A stretch of DNA of 23,357 nucleotides from JAADHG01 sp964418645 (GCA_964418645.1 CAYQME010000039.1:1-23357); one strand, 5' to 3'; counted from the first letter of the stretch, positions 1 through 8,547 are shown. Translations and numbers: made by a program. Notes: generated by a model not told the origin, from the letters alone.

Positions 1-2
1 GG

Positions 3-1460
3 AGTCATTTAGATTTAGTAAAAGACACCATTCCAGGGATGAGTGTTAATAAAGCGTATGAAGAAATTATTAAAAACAAAAAAGGAAAAACAGTAATTGT
101 TGCTGTTATAGATTCTGGAATTGATATTAATCATGAGGATCTTGATGATATTATTTGGACTAATACTGATGAAATACCAAATAACGGAAAAGACGATGAC
201 AATAATGGTTATGTTGATGATATACACGGGTGGAATTTTTTAGGAGATGCGTATGATGAGCAAATTGAATATGTGCGGTTATTAACAAGTGGAGACACAA
301 ATAATCCTAGATATAATGAGGCAAAAACTGAATATGAAAAAGCCTATCAAAAAGCAAAAACTAATAAAACACGGTATGAGCAAATTTTGCAACAGGTTAA
401 TAATGCCGACAAGGTTCTAACAAAGCACTTCAATAAAAAAGATTACACCAAAGACGAAGTTAATGCAATAAACACTGCTGACCAAGAATTGTCTCGCGCT
501 GTACAAATAGCAAAATATATGTATAGTAACGGTATCGATGCAATGGATAAAGCAAAAAAAGAGCTTAAAGATGGTGTTGAGCATTTTACCGAAAGCCTTA
601 ACTATAATTTAAACAAAGACTTTAAAGGAAGAACAACTGGTGATAATCCAGATGATTTTTCTCAAAAATTCTATGGAAACAACAATGTAAAGCCTATTAA
701 TAAAGGTGAAATTCATGGTACTCATGTAACAGGAATTATTGCGGCAAAGCGAAATAATGGTAAAGGTATAAATGGTGTTGCTAATAACGTGAAAATTATG
801 CCTGTAAGAGCTGTACCTAATGGTGACGAATATGATAAAGATGTGGCGCTTGCTATACGATATGCTGTCGATAATGGGGCACAAATCATCAATACTAGTT
901 TTGGTAAATATTATTCCCCACATAGTGATTGGGTAAGAGACGCTATCGCTTATGCTAGCGATAAAGACGTGCTTATAGTAAATGCCGCAGGAAACGAAGG
1001 TGCGGATGTTGATACTAAAAATGTTTATCCAAATGATGCTATTAATAATGGGGGTGAGGTTTCTAGTACATTTTTAACTGTAGGTGCTACTGAGCCAAAA
1101 TATGGTTCAGGTTTGGTTGCAAAATACTCTAACTACGGAAAAATAAATGTTGATGTATTTGCTCCGGGTTCTAAAATATATTCTACATTTCCAGAAAATA
1201 AATACGAATCCATTGGGGGGACATCTATGGCATCACCTGCTGTTGCTGGTGTCGCTGCGTTAATACGATCGTATTTCCCAAGTTTAGCAGCAGCTCAAGT
1301 AAAGCAGATAATAATGGATTCGGGTTTGCCTATAAAAATAAAAGTTATTGTTGGTGGCGACCCAAACAATGTGAAGTCATTTAGCGAGTTGTCAAAATCC
1401 GGAAAGCTTGTGAATGCGTTTAATGCGCTAATTTTAGCTAAGCAAATTTCAAATAATTAA
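3..1460 (+). CDS. S8 (subtilisin-like) serine peptidase, 5' end outside the window
   Basis: The reading frame is open from base 3, and the residues before the ATG at 39 (SHLDLVKDTIPG) look like the usual pre-catalytic segment of flavobacterial S8 peptidases. The true start, and probably a signal peptide, therefore lie upstream. Numbering from the Met at 39, the catalytic triad is D25 (VIDSGID), H226 (HGTHVTG) and S396 (GGTSMASP), with the oxyanion Asn at about N319 (NAAGNEG). Asp and His are about 200 residues apart, against roughly 30 in subtilisin. The extra segment, about residues 70-200, is Lys/Glu/Gln-rich and probably helical. No recognisable type IX secretion C-terminal domain follows the catalytic core; the protein ends about 75 residues after the Ser. 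It is probably an exported or periplasmic endopeptidase. Family assignment is very secure; the substrate is unknown. Confidence 0.95.
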   Translation, partial: SHLDLVKDTIPGMSVNKAYEEIIKNKKGKTVIVAVIDSGIDINHEDLDDIIWTNTDEIPNNGKDDDNNGYVDDIHGWNFLGDAYDEQIEYVRLLTSGDTNNPRYNEAKTEYEKAYQKAKTNKTRYEQILQQVNNADKVLTKHFNKKDYTKDEVNAINTADQELSRAVQIAKYMYSNGIDAMDKAKKELKDGVEHFTESLNYNLNKDFKGRTTGDNPDDFSQKFYGNNNVKPINKGEIHGTHVTGIIAAKRNNGKGINGVANNVKIMPVRAVPNGDEYDKDVALAIRYAVDNGAQIINTSFGKYYSPHSDWVRDAIAYASDKDVLIVNAAGNEGADVDTKNVYPNDAINNGGEVSSTFLTVGATEPKYGSGLVAKYSNYGKINVDVFAPGSKIYSTFPENKYESIGGTSMASPAVAGVAALIRSYFPSLAAAQVKQIIMDSGLPIKIKVIVGGDPNNVKSFSELSKSGKLVNAFNALILAKQISNN

Positions 1461-1468
1461 AAAAGTCT

Positions 1469-1476
1469 TATCTTCG
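1469..1476 (+). promoter_or_regulatory. Possible Bacteroidota -7 promoter element before the M1 peptidase gene
   Basis: TATCTTCG matches the flavobacterial TAnnTTTG element at all but one fixed position. It lies 29 bases before the ATG at 1506, and no clear -33 TTG is seen at the expected distance. It would give the M1 gene its own transcript independent of the S8 gene. Confidence 0.35.
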
Positions 1477-1505
1477 CGTTTTTTATAAGCGTTAATTCAT
1501 TCATT

Positions 1506-3407
1506 ATGAAGCAATTATTAATTTCATTATTGTGCCTTCCCTTTATTTTTACTTATGGGCAATCTTCAACAGAAAACTCTTCAACTTATTGGCAACAACA
1601 CGTAGACTATAAAATGGAGATTGATATGAATGTTAATACATATCAATATAAAGGCAAACAAACGCTTGTATACACAAACAACTCACCTGATATCTTAAAT
1701 AGGGTTTATTATCATTTGTATTTTAATGCATTTCAACCTGGAAGTGAAATGGATGTAAGGTCTCGCACAATTTTAGACCCTGATAGACGTGTTAAAGATA
1801 GAATTAGTAAACTTAAACCTAACGAAATAGGGTATATAAAAGTAAACTCTTTGTTTCAAGATGGAAAAACTTTGACCTATGAAACTGTTGGAACCATTCT
1901 GGAGGTAGCTTTAAACAAGCCTATTCTGCCTGGGGCTTCTGTTGCATTCACAATGGATTTTGATGGACAAGTACCTGTGCAAATACGTCGTTCTGGGAGA
2001 AATAATAAAGAAGGTGTTGCGCTTTCTATGACGCAATGGTATCCTAAAATGGCTGAGTATGATTTTGAAGGGTGGCACGCCGACCCTTATATTGCAAGAG
2101 AATTTCATGGTGTTTGGGGTGATTTTGATGTAAAACTTACTATAGATAAAGATTATGTGGTTGGCGGAACGGGGTATTTGCAAAATCCTAATGAAATTGG
2201 TCATGGTTACCAAACAAAAAAGGTTAAGAAATCTAATAGCTTAACTAACACATGGCATTTTGTAGCGCCAAATGTTCATGATTTTACTTGGGCTGCTGAT
2301 CCTGATTTTGTTCATGATACACTTCAGGTGTCTAACGGACCAATGCTTCATTTTATTTATAAAAACGACCCTGAAACAAAAGAGAACTGGAAAAATCTAC
2401 AGCCAAAAACTGCTCAATTAATGCAATATTACAGTGATAATATTGGTAAATATCCTTACAAACAATATTCAGTAATTCAAGGTGGTGATGGTGGTATGGA
2501 ATACGCCATGTGCACTTTAATAACAGGGGGGCGAAATTTTGGAGGTTTAATTGGTGTAACAGCTCATGAAATGGCACACACTTGGTTTCAATTTTTATTA
2601 GCAACAAACGAAAGTGAGCATCCTTGGATGGACGAAGGGTTTACAAGTTATATAAGTGGTTTGGCTATGAATGATATTATGAATAGAAACAAAATACACC
2701 CCACAGAACGCGCTTATAAAAGTTATATTAAATTGGCGCTTTCAAGAAAAGAACAACCGCTAACAACGCATGCGGATAGATATGAACTTAACAGCTCTTA
2801 TAGTATTTCTGCATATAGTAAAGGCTCTGTATTTTTATCACAATTAGGTTATGTTATTGGTGATGATAATTTAAAGAAGACTATTAAAAAGTATTATGTC
2901 GATTTTCATTTTAAACATCCAACACCAAATGATTTTATACGTTCTGCAGAAAAAGTGTCTGGACTAGAATTAAGGTGGTATTTAACAGATTTTGCACAAA
3001 CCACCAATACTATAGATTATAGTATTAGAGGTGTACTGGAGCGCGGAGAATCATCTGTTATAAGCCTCCAGCGTGTTGGGCTTATGCCAATGCCTTTAGA
3101 TATAGAAGTTGAATATGCGGATGGTACTAAAGAAGAATTTTATATTCCATTACAAATGATGCGAGGTGAAAAGCCTAGTAATTCTTCTAGAACAATTTTA
3201 AAAGATTGGTCTTGGGCAAACCCTTCGTATTCATTTACAATTAATAAGCCTAAAAAGGGTATTAAATCGGTTGTGATAGATGCAAAAAATAAAATGGCTG
3301 ACATCAACAAATACAATAACTCGATACGGCTTGCTCCGCAAAATAATACAGTTACTTCAACTAAAAAAAATACCGCAAAAAAAATTAATGTAAAAGGGGT
3401 TAATTAG
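1506..3407 (+). CDS. M1 family metallopeptidase (aminopeptidase N-like), exported
   Basis: This 633-residue protein has a clear signal peptide (MKQLLISLLCLPFIFTYGQ). The M1 zinc signature is complete: HEMAH at 354-358 with catalytic E355, and the third zinc ligand E377 exactly 18 residues after the second His. The substrate-binding motif, GAMEN in classical members, reads GGMEYAM at 329-335. A Tyr suited to transition-state stabilisation is at about Y437 (AYSKG). The N-terminal region (about 30-230) fits the beta-rich M1 N-domain. The family removes N-terminal residues from peptides using one zinc ion. Export suggests a periplasmic or outer-membrane-facing role in protein or peptide scavenging, alongside the S8 peptidase upstream. 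The start is well placed because the signal peptide begins at once. It is shorter than E. coli PepN (about 870 residues), as is common for exported Bacteroidota M1 proteins. Confidence 0.93.
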   Translation: MKQLLISLLCLPFIFTYGQSSTENSSTYWQQHVDYKMEIDMNVNTYQYKGKQTLVYTNNSPDILNRVYYHLYFNAFQPGSEMDVRSRTILDPDRRVKDRISKLKPNEIGYIKVNSLFQDGKTLTYETVGTILEVALNKPILPGASVAFTMDFDGQVPVQIRRSGRNNKEGVALSMTQWYPKMAEYDFEGWHADPYIAREFHGVWGDFDVKLTIDKDYVVGGTGYLQNPNEIGHGYQTKKVKKSNSLTNTWHFVAPNVHDFTWAADPDFVHDTLQVSNGPMLHFIYKNDPETKENWKNLQPKTAQLMQYYSDNIGKYPYKQYSVIQGGDGGMEYAMCTLITGGRNFGGLIGVTAHEMAHTWFQFLLATNESEHPWMDEGFTSYISGLAMNDIMNRNKIHPTERAYKSYIKLALSRKEQPLTTHADRYELNSSYSISAYSKGSVFLSQLGYVIGDDNLKKTIKKYYVDFHFKHPTPNDFIRSAEKVSGLELRWYLTDFAQTTNTIDYSIRGVLERGESSVISLQRVGLMPMPLDIEVEYADGTKEEFYIPLQMMRGEKPSNSSRTILKDWSWANPSYSFTINKPKKGIKSVVIDAKNKMADINKYNNSIRLAPQNNTVTSTKKNTAKKINVKGVN

Positions 3408-3446
3408 ACTTTTTTTATTTTTAAAACTCTTATCATATCTTATCCC

Positions 3447-3454
3447 TATTTTTG
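3447..3454 (+). promoter_or_regulatory. Bacteroidota -7 promoter element for rnpA
   Basis: TATTTTTG is a full match to TAnnTTTG, 16 bases before the rnpA ATG. Transcription would start only about 10 bases before the start codon, giving a very short leader. No convincing TTG is present at -33. Confidence 0.5.
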
Positions 3455-3470
3455 TTTTAATATTTAAAAA

Positions 3471-3848
3471 ATGGACGCGTCATTTTCGTATGAAGAAAAA
3501 TTAAAAAGCAAAAAGCTTATTGAACAATTGTTTTTAGAGGGGCAATCTGTTTCTGCTTACCCGATGCGGTTGGTATATCTTCAAACGTCTTTTAATGATA
3601 ATACTATTGTAAAAACGGGTGTCTCTGTTAGTAAGCGTAATTTTAAAAAGGCTGTTGATAGAAATAGGATAAAACGATTATTAAGAGAGTCTTATAGATT
3701 ACACAAGACTACATATTTTAACAACATTACAACACAATATACGTTTATGATTTTGTACATTGGAAACGATAAGCCTACGCTAAATCAAATAGAGACGAGA
3801 ATGGAATTAGTGTTTAAAAAATTTAATGAGGCTGTTTCTAATAAATAA
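3471..3848 (+). CDS. rnpA: Ribonuclease P protein component
   Basis: This 125-residue basic protein has the normal length for the family. It carries the RNase P protein signature, with the RNR motif in FKKAVDRNRIKRLLRESYR around residues 60-78, preceded by the conserved beta strand VKTGVSVSKRN. The protein binds the catalytic RNase P RNA and assists 5' maturation of pre-tRNAs in the cytoplasm. In many bacteria rnpA sits beside rpmH; here its downstream partner is the S41 protease gene, whose ATG starts 9 bases after the rnpA stop, so the two are probably co-transcribed. The start ATG is followed directly by the family-typical KLKSKKLIEQLF segment. Confidence 0.96.
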   Translation: MDASFSYEEKLKSKKLIEQLFLEGQSVSAYPMRLVYLQTSFNDNTIVKTGVSVSKRNFKKAVDRNRIKRLLRESYRLHKTTYFNNITTQYTFMILYIGNDKPTLNQIETRMELVFKKFNEAVSNK

Positions 3849-3857
3849 AATACTGTG

Positions 3858-5492
3858 ATGAAACAAAAATTGAAATCAAAAATTATAATTCCTGTTTTAG
3901 TAATTACTCTTTTATTTACTGGTGTCGCTTTTAGAAGTGATTTTTTCGAAATCGCTAAACAAATTGAAATCTTTACAACTTTGTTTAAAGAAATTAACAT
4001 GAATTATGTTGATGAAACTAATCCGGGTGATTTAATGGATACGGCTATAAAAAATATGCTTAAAGACCTTGATCCATACACGGTTTTTATGAACGAACAA
4101 GATGTAGAAGCGGCACGAATAAATAATACTGGTGATTACATAGGAATTGGAGCAAGCGTGAAAACACTTAAAGATAAATTACTAATCATGGAGCCTTACA
4201 AGGATTATCCGGCAGATAATGCTGGTCTTAAAGCTGGAGATGAAATTATAAAAGTAGAAAATATTTTGGTTTCAACTTTTAAAGAAAATGCTGGTGATTT
4301 ACTAAGAGGAGCTCCTGGTTCTAAAGTTAACGTAACTTATGTAAGACAAGGAAAAACTAATACTACAACGATTACACGTCAAGAAGTTGAAATAAATGCA
4401 GTAAGCCTTTTTGATATGGTTAACGACAAAACAGGGTATATAGCCTTAACTAAATTTAATAGAAAAGCATCTCGAGAAACGGCAAATGCGTTAAAAGAGT
4501 TAAAGGCTGAAGGAGCGGAAAGCATAATTTTAGATTTACGTGGCAACCCAGGAGGGTTATTGTCAGAGGCTATCAACATCGTAAATCTTTTTGTGTCTAA
4601 AGGGCAATTAGTGGTAACAACTAAATCTAAAGTAGAAAAATACAATAAGACATATTTTACTAAAAATAATCCAATTGATACACTAATTCCTTTAATTGTG
4701 TTAATAGATGGTGGTAGCGCATCAGCTAGTGAAATTGTGTCAGGGTCTTTACAGGATCTAGATCGTGCAGTAATTATTGGTTCTAGAAGTTTTGGGAAGG
4801 GGCTTGTACAGCGACCAAAACCTTTAACATACGGAACACGGATTAAGGTTACTATTTCTAGATATTATACACCTTCTGGGAGATGTATTCAGGCGTTAGA
4901 TTATTGGCATAGAGATGAAAAAGGAGATGCTGTGCGTGTAAAAAAGGAAGATTTTAACGAGTTTAAAACTAAAAATGGTAGGTCTGTATTTGATGGCGGA
5001 GGCATAGAGCCAGATGTTGAAATTGCATTATCAAAACCATCTACAATTACTAAAGCCATACTAAGCAACGACTACGTTTTTAATTTTGCTACAAATTATT
5101 ATTATAATCACCCTGAACCAGATTTATCAACTTTTAAATTGTCTGATTCGGATTTTAAAATGTTTAAATCTTATTTATATCAAAATAATTTTGATTTTAA
5201 AACCAAAACAGAAACAGCCTTGGTTAAAGTAAAGGAGATGGCCACGAAAGAAGAGTTGATGAAAGATTTATCTGGTGATTACAAAAAACTAATGCTAAGC
5301 CTTAATGATTTAAAAAACCAAGCGGTAAATGAAAACAAAGAACAACTTTCTTCCCTTTTAGAAAACGAAATTATTAAACGCTATTTTTATAGAGAGGGCT
5401 TGCATGAATATTATTTAGCACACAATACCGAAATAAAAACTGCTGCAGAAATATTGAGTAATATAAACAAATACAATAGCTATTTAAACTAG
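3858..5492 (+). CDS. S41 family carboxy-terminal processing peptidase (Ctp/Prc-like)
   Basis: This 544-residue protein is counted from the ATG at 3858; a GTG immediately before it (3855) is an alternative start that adds one residue. An N-terminal hydrophobic segment (about 9-24) serves as signal or anchor. Next come a helical N-region (KDLDPYT near residue 70), a PDZ domain at about 85-175, and the S41 catalytic domain. The Ser/Lys dyad is S289 in GSASASEIV and K314 in SFGKG, 25 residues apart as in E. coli Prc (S430/K455). The remaining ~180 residues form a Lys/Asn-rich helical tail. The enzyme trims C termini of periplasmic proteins after PDZ recognition. Co-transcription with rnpA is inferred from the 9-base gap. 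Family is certain; the substrate is unknown. Confidence 0.95.
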   Translation: MKQKLKSKIIIPVLVITLLFTGVAFRSDFFEIAKQIEIFTTLFKEINMNYVDETNPGDLMDTAIKNMLKDLDPYTVFMNEQDVEAARINNTGDYIGIGASVKTLKDKLLIMEPYKDYPADNAGLKAGDEIIKVENILVSTFKENAGDLLRGAPGSKVNVTYVRQGKTNTTTITRQEVEINAVSLFDMVNDKTGYIALTKFNRKASRETANALKELKAEGAESIILDLRGNPGGLLSEAINIVNLFVSKGQLVVTTKSKVEKYNKTYFTKNNPIDTLIPLIVLIDGGSASASEIVSGSLQDLDRAVIIGSRSFGKGLVQRPKPLTYGTRIKVTISRYYTPSGRCIQALDYWHRDEKGDAVRVKKEDFNEFKTKNGRSVFDGGGIEPDVEIALSKPSTITKAILSNDYVFNFATNYYYNHPEPDLSTFKLSDSDFKMFKSYLYQNNFDFKTKTETALVKVKEMATKEELMKDLSGDYKKLMLSLNDLKNQAVNENKEQLSSLLENEIIKRYFYREGLHEYYLAHNTEIKTAAEILSNINKYNSYLN

Positions 5493-5549
5493 GTTCCTAA
5501 AATTTATTGTGGCTTTTAAATTATGATAAACTAATATTTAGGTTATAAT

Positions 5550-6386
5550 ATGAGAAAAATTATAATTTTCTTTTTATTATTAAGCAATTTCCTTTGGTCT
5601 CAAAATGAAATTAAACATGTGGTGTATTTTGATACTGATCAGTTTGGTGTGTCAGAAATTGAACAGAATAGACTTCTTTTATTCATTAGAAATATACAAA
5701 AACAAGATGTACAAAGAATAGATATCTACGGTTTTTGTGATGATCGCGGAAGCGACTCTTATAACCTTTTATTATCGCAACAACGCGCAAATGCTATAAA
5801 ATCTCTATTTTCTGAAAATGAGATTGACAATTCCCTAATAAGCAACGTAGACGGAAAAGGTGAAATATTATTGAAGACGGTATTTACAAAAGATGCTAAT
5901 ATTATTAGGGGTCTTAATAGAAAGGTTGAGATTATAGCGGTAGTTTATATTCCTCCTCGGAAAGAAGTTATAAAAGAAGAACAGCATACTGAATCTACAT
6001 TAAAGGGGGAGCTTAAGGTTGGAGATAAAGTAATTCTAGAAAATATTTTATTTAAAACAGGGTATAGCGAAATCCTTCCAGAGTCCATTGAAACACTTGA
6101 GAAAATAGCTAAAATACTTAAAGAACGTGAAGACTTATACTTCACTATTCAAGGGCATGTGTGTTGTACACAATTCGCAAGAGATGCGGTAGATAGAAAA
6201 ACTAAAAAGCGCAATCTTTCTGTAGCTAGAGCTAAGTATATTTATTACTATTTAGCTGGAAAAGGAGTTAATAAAAAGCGAATGAAATATGTGGGAATGC
6301 GTCGTAAATTCCCTCTCGGTGGTGAGGCTAAGTTTGATAGGCGTGTAGAAATATTAATTACCTATATAGCTTCAAAAAAACAGTAG
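5550..6386 (+). CDS. Exported protein with two OmpA-like peptidoglycan-binding domains
   Basis: This 278-residue protein begins with a signal peptide (MRKIIIFFLLLSNFLWSQ). Two OmpA C-terminal-like modules follow: about 24-131 (YFDTDQFGVSEIEQ, then GFCDDRGSDSYNLLLSQQRA, closing with RKVEI) and about 160-276 (ILFKTGYSEILPESIETLEKIA, then NLSVARA, closing with RRVEI). The first keeps the Asp and Arg positions expected for diaminopimelate contact. The second has GHVCC where GHTD is usual and an insertion before NLSVARA, so its peptidoglycan binding is doubtful. There is no beta-barrel, so it is probably a periplasmic or lipid-free cell-wall-associated protein. It lies 57 bases after the ctp stop with no obvious terminator between, so read-through from rnpA-ctp is possible. 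It ends one base from the opposing elaA gene. Confidence 0.85.
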   Translation: MRKIIIFFLLLSNFLWSQNEIKHVVYFDTDQFGVSEIEQNRLLLFIRNIQKQDVQRIDIYGFCDDRGSDSYNLLLSQQRANAIKSLFSENEIDNSLISNVDGKGEILLKTVFTKDANIIRGLNRKVEIIAVVYIPPRKEVIKEEQHTESTLKGELKVGDKVILENILFKTGYSEILPESIETLEKIAKILKEREDLYFTIQGHVCCTQFARDAVDRKTKKRNLSVARAKYIYYYLAGKGVNKKRMKYVGMRRKFPLGGEAKFDRRVEILITYIASKKQ

Positions 6387-6387
6387 C

Positions 6388-6831
6388 CTATTTTTTTATC
6401 ATCTCAATATGTGGAATACCGTCTTCCAAATATTCTTCACCTTTTTCAATAAATCCTAAATTATTGTAAAATTGTTTTAAATATATTTGTGCTGATAATT
6501 TAATTTTGGTTTCATTAAAAATATCCTTAGCAGCTTCTATAGAAGCGGTCATAATTTTATATCCATACTTATGTTGACGTTCGTTTTGCGCCACTACGAC
6601 TCTACCTATACTCGTTTCATTAAAATAATCTCCAGGTTTAAAAATCCTTGTATAGGCTACTATAGTATTATTTTTAACACCTATAACATGTAAAGCGTCT
6701 TTATCTTTTCCATCAATATCTTGATATACACACTTTTGTTCTACAACAAAAACGGCACTTCTTAATTGTAATAAATTATAAAGCTCTGTAGTTGTTAATT
6801 CATTAAAATATTTAGTTTTTACGGTTAACAT
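6388..6831 (-). CDS. elaA: ElaA-type GNAT N-acetyltransferase
   Basis: This 147-residue protein matches the ElaA subgroup of GNAT acetyltransferases. Its N terminus carries LYNLLQLRSAVFVVEQKCVYQDIDGKD, closely resembling the characteristic ElaA stretch with RxxVFVVEQ and YxDIDG. The acetyl-CoA-binding segment follows at about 76-96 (IGRVVVAQNERQHKYGYKIM, a divergent R/Q-x-x-G-x-G/A loop). The C-terminal half holds YNNLGFIEKGEEYLEDGIPHIEM. The acceptor substrate is not established for the family. It is the last gene of the rpiB-CDF-elaA operon: its ATG overlaps the CDF stop by one base (TAATG), which suggests translational coupling. Its stop faces the OmpA-like gene with one base between them and no terminator hairpin. 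Confidence 0.85.
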   Translation of the reverse strand: MLTVKTKYFNELTTTELYNLLQLRSAVFVVEQKCVYQDIDGKDKDALHVIGVKNNTIVAYTRIFKPGDYFNETSIGRVVVAQNERQHKYGYKIMTASIEAAKDIFNETKIKLSAQIYLKQFYNNLGFIEKGEEYLEDGIPHIEMIKK

Positions 6832-7739
6832 TAATCTTGAATAATTACATTTTTAGAATCTCCTTTATTAAACTCTGGTTGTATAGTTATATGATTTATT
6901 TTAAATTTATCATGTAGCAACGCTTCTATTTTGATTAAGATTAAATCAAATTCTGAAATGCTAACATTTTCTTTTAGATCAAGATGTGCTTCTAAATGTA
7001 ATTCGTCATCATTTAAAGACCAAACGTGTACATGATGTAATTTATTAACTTTAGGTATTTTATGTACCAATCTTAACATTTCTTTTATATTCACTTGTTC
7101 TGGTGTAAATAACATCAAAATTTTAGTGGCTTTTTTAAGCAAATCGTAACCTACCCATATTAAATATATGGCTATTAAAAATGTTAAGACACTATCTACC
7201 CAAAACATTTGATAATAACGCATTAATAAACCACCTATCAATACGGCGACACTTGCCATCATATCTGTAAAAAGATGAAGATACGCCGAACGTAGATTTA
7301 GGTTGTTTTTAGAATCATTTTGAATTAATAATACGCTAAAACCATTAGTAATTATTGCTAAAAGAGATAGCCAAATAACTATGTTTGATTCTATTTCTTG
7401 TGGATTTTGAAAGCGCTTAATGGATTCAATAATTAATAAAATAGCAACAATCACTAAAGTAGATGCATTAATAAAAGCCGCTAGTATTTCTGCTCTTTTA
7501 TAACCAAATGTTCTGTTTATTGACGCTTTTTTTTTAGAGAGTTTAGACGCTATAAAACTAATTACTAAAGAAATAACATCGCTAAAATTATGTAAAGCAT
7601 CGCTTAATAAAGATAAACTCCCAGACACAACTCCTCCTATAATTTGAGTAACAGTAATTACAACATTGAGTAGTATAGTAATAAAAAGTTTTTTATCCTT
7701 TAACTCGTGTTTATGATTATGAGAATGTGAATTATTCAT
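6831..7739 (-). CDS. Cation diffusion facilitator (CDF) family zinc/cation exporter, CzcD-like
   Basis: This 302-residue inner-membrane protein opens with a His-rich cytoplasmic segment (HSHNHKH, residues 5-11) and then about six membrane segments. The paired metal-site motifs are H50xxxD54 in the second segment (DALHNFSD) and H155xxxD159 in the fifth (HLFTD). The 2-His/2-Asp arrangement is the one associated with zinc specificity in CDF proteins. The cytoplasmic ferredoxin-like tail (about 205-300) has the His-rich HHVHVWSLNDDELHLEAH stretch. Members export Zn2+ or related divalent cations in exchange for protons. The gene follows rpiB directly (TAAATG junction) and overlaps elaA. No metal-responsive regulator is adjacent. 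Family is certain; zinc as substrate is inferred. Confidence 0.92.
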   Translation of the reverse strand: MNNSHSHNHKHELKDKKLFITILLNVVITVTQIIGGVVSGSLSLLSDALHNFSDVISLVISFIASKLSKKKASINRTFGYKRAEILAAFINASTLVIVAILLIIESIKRFQNPQEIESNIVIWLSLLAIITNGFSVLLIQNDSKNNLNLRSAYLHLFTDMMASVAVLIGGLLMRYYQMFWVDSVLTFLIAIYLIWVGYDLLKKATKILMLFTPEQVNIKEMLRLVHKIPKVNKLHHVHVWSLNDDELHLEAHLDLKENVSISEFDLILIKIEALLHDKFKINHITIQPEFNKGDSKNVIIQD

Positions 7740-8174
7740 TTAACAAGAAACAGGAATCTTATCTACTCTATTTTGATGTCTTCCGCCTTCAAAAGGCGTA
7801 TTTAAAAATGTATCCACCATATCTAATGCTTGAGGTAAAGCGGTAAAACGTGCTGGAATACTTAAAATGTTTGCATTATTATGTTGTCTTGAAAGAGCAA
7901 CTATTTCGGTTGACCAACATAACGCTGCTCTTACGTCTTGGTGTTTATTTGCTGTCATAGAAGCTCCATTCCCACTTCCACAAATAATAATTCCTATGTC
8001 TGATTTATTACTTTCAACATCTTCTGCTACTGGATGAATAAAATCAGGATAATCAACACTATCAGAAGTATCTGTTCCATAATTTGTAACTGTAATACCT
8101 TTGGATTCTAGAAGTTTAATTATTGCAAATTTATATTTTGTTCCAGCATGATCGTTACCTATTGAAATTTTCAT
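7740..8174 (-). CDS. rpiB: Ribose 5-phosphate isomerase B
   Basis: This 144-residue protein has the normal RpiB/LacAB length. It shows the N-terminal GNDHAG phosphate/sugar-binding motif (D8, H9), DYPDF at 41-45, the catalytic Cys at C65 in CGSGNG, and the conserved ALCWS and HNNANILSIPAR segments. It interconverts ribulose 5-phosphate and ribose 5-phosphate in the non-oxidative pentose phosphate pathway. It is the first gene of a three-gene minus-strand operon. Its upstream side is the long AT-rich gap, where I see no full TAnnTTTG on this strand (the nearest, reading TTATTTTG at about 8241-8248, fails at one position). Confidence 0.95.
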   Translation of the reverse strand: MKISIGNDHAGTKYKFAIIKLLESKGITVTNYGTDTSDSVDYPDFIHPVAEDVESNKSDIGIIICGSGNGASMTANKHQDVRAALCWSTEIVALSRQHNNANILSIPARFTALPQALDMVDTFLNTPFEGGRHQNRVDKIPVSC

Positions 8175-8263
8175 TTTTTAAAGATTATTTTAGTGTTTTC
8201 ATGGCGATGAAAATCTAATTATTATTAAATTATAAAAGTACAAAATAAGGATTGTAAAAACAC

Positions 8264-8297
8264 AACTGTTAATTACTATATTAATAAACTGTTAATA
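8264..8297 (+). repeat. Pair of direct AACTGTTAAT repeats in the rpiB-rnr gap
   Basis: AACTGTTAAT occurs at 8264-8273 and again at 8287-8296, repeat start to start 23 bases. The same core, TGTTAAT, returns at 8485, 8540 and inverted at 8610 in the same gap. This could be a binding-site array or chance in very AT-rich DNA. Confidence 0.5.
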
Positions 8298-8480
8298 TCT
8301 AATGGTTATATTTTATAACTATTTTTTGTTAGTTTTAAAATTTTTATAAGAAAAAATGTCTATTTAAATTCCAAATATTTTTATGTAAAACAATTACAAT
8401 GTTATGATTTAAAATTATATATATATAAACAATAAAATAAAAAATTATTATTAAAAAAAGCTGTTATCTTAACTTTATAA

Positions 8481-8547
8481 AACTTGTTAATATTATTAAT
8501 TAAAAAGCTATCAATAAATACATTATACTATTAATAACTTGTTAATA
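8481..8547 (+). repeat. Two copies of the 12-base direct repeat AACTTGTTAATA
   Basis: AACTTGTTAATA is exact at 8481-8492 and 8536-8547, start to start 55 bases. The second copy sits inside a nested inverted repeat, and an inverted TGTTAATAGT follows at 8607-8616. Together with the pair at 8264/8287 this makes five TGTTAAT cores in about 350 bases. Confidence 0.55.

Noticed and set aside
39..41. ATG taken as the start of the S8 peptidase gene
   Set aside because: The frame is open to the window edge, and the upstream residues SHLDLVKDTIPG look like part of the protein. The gene is 5'-truncated by the window.
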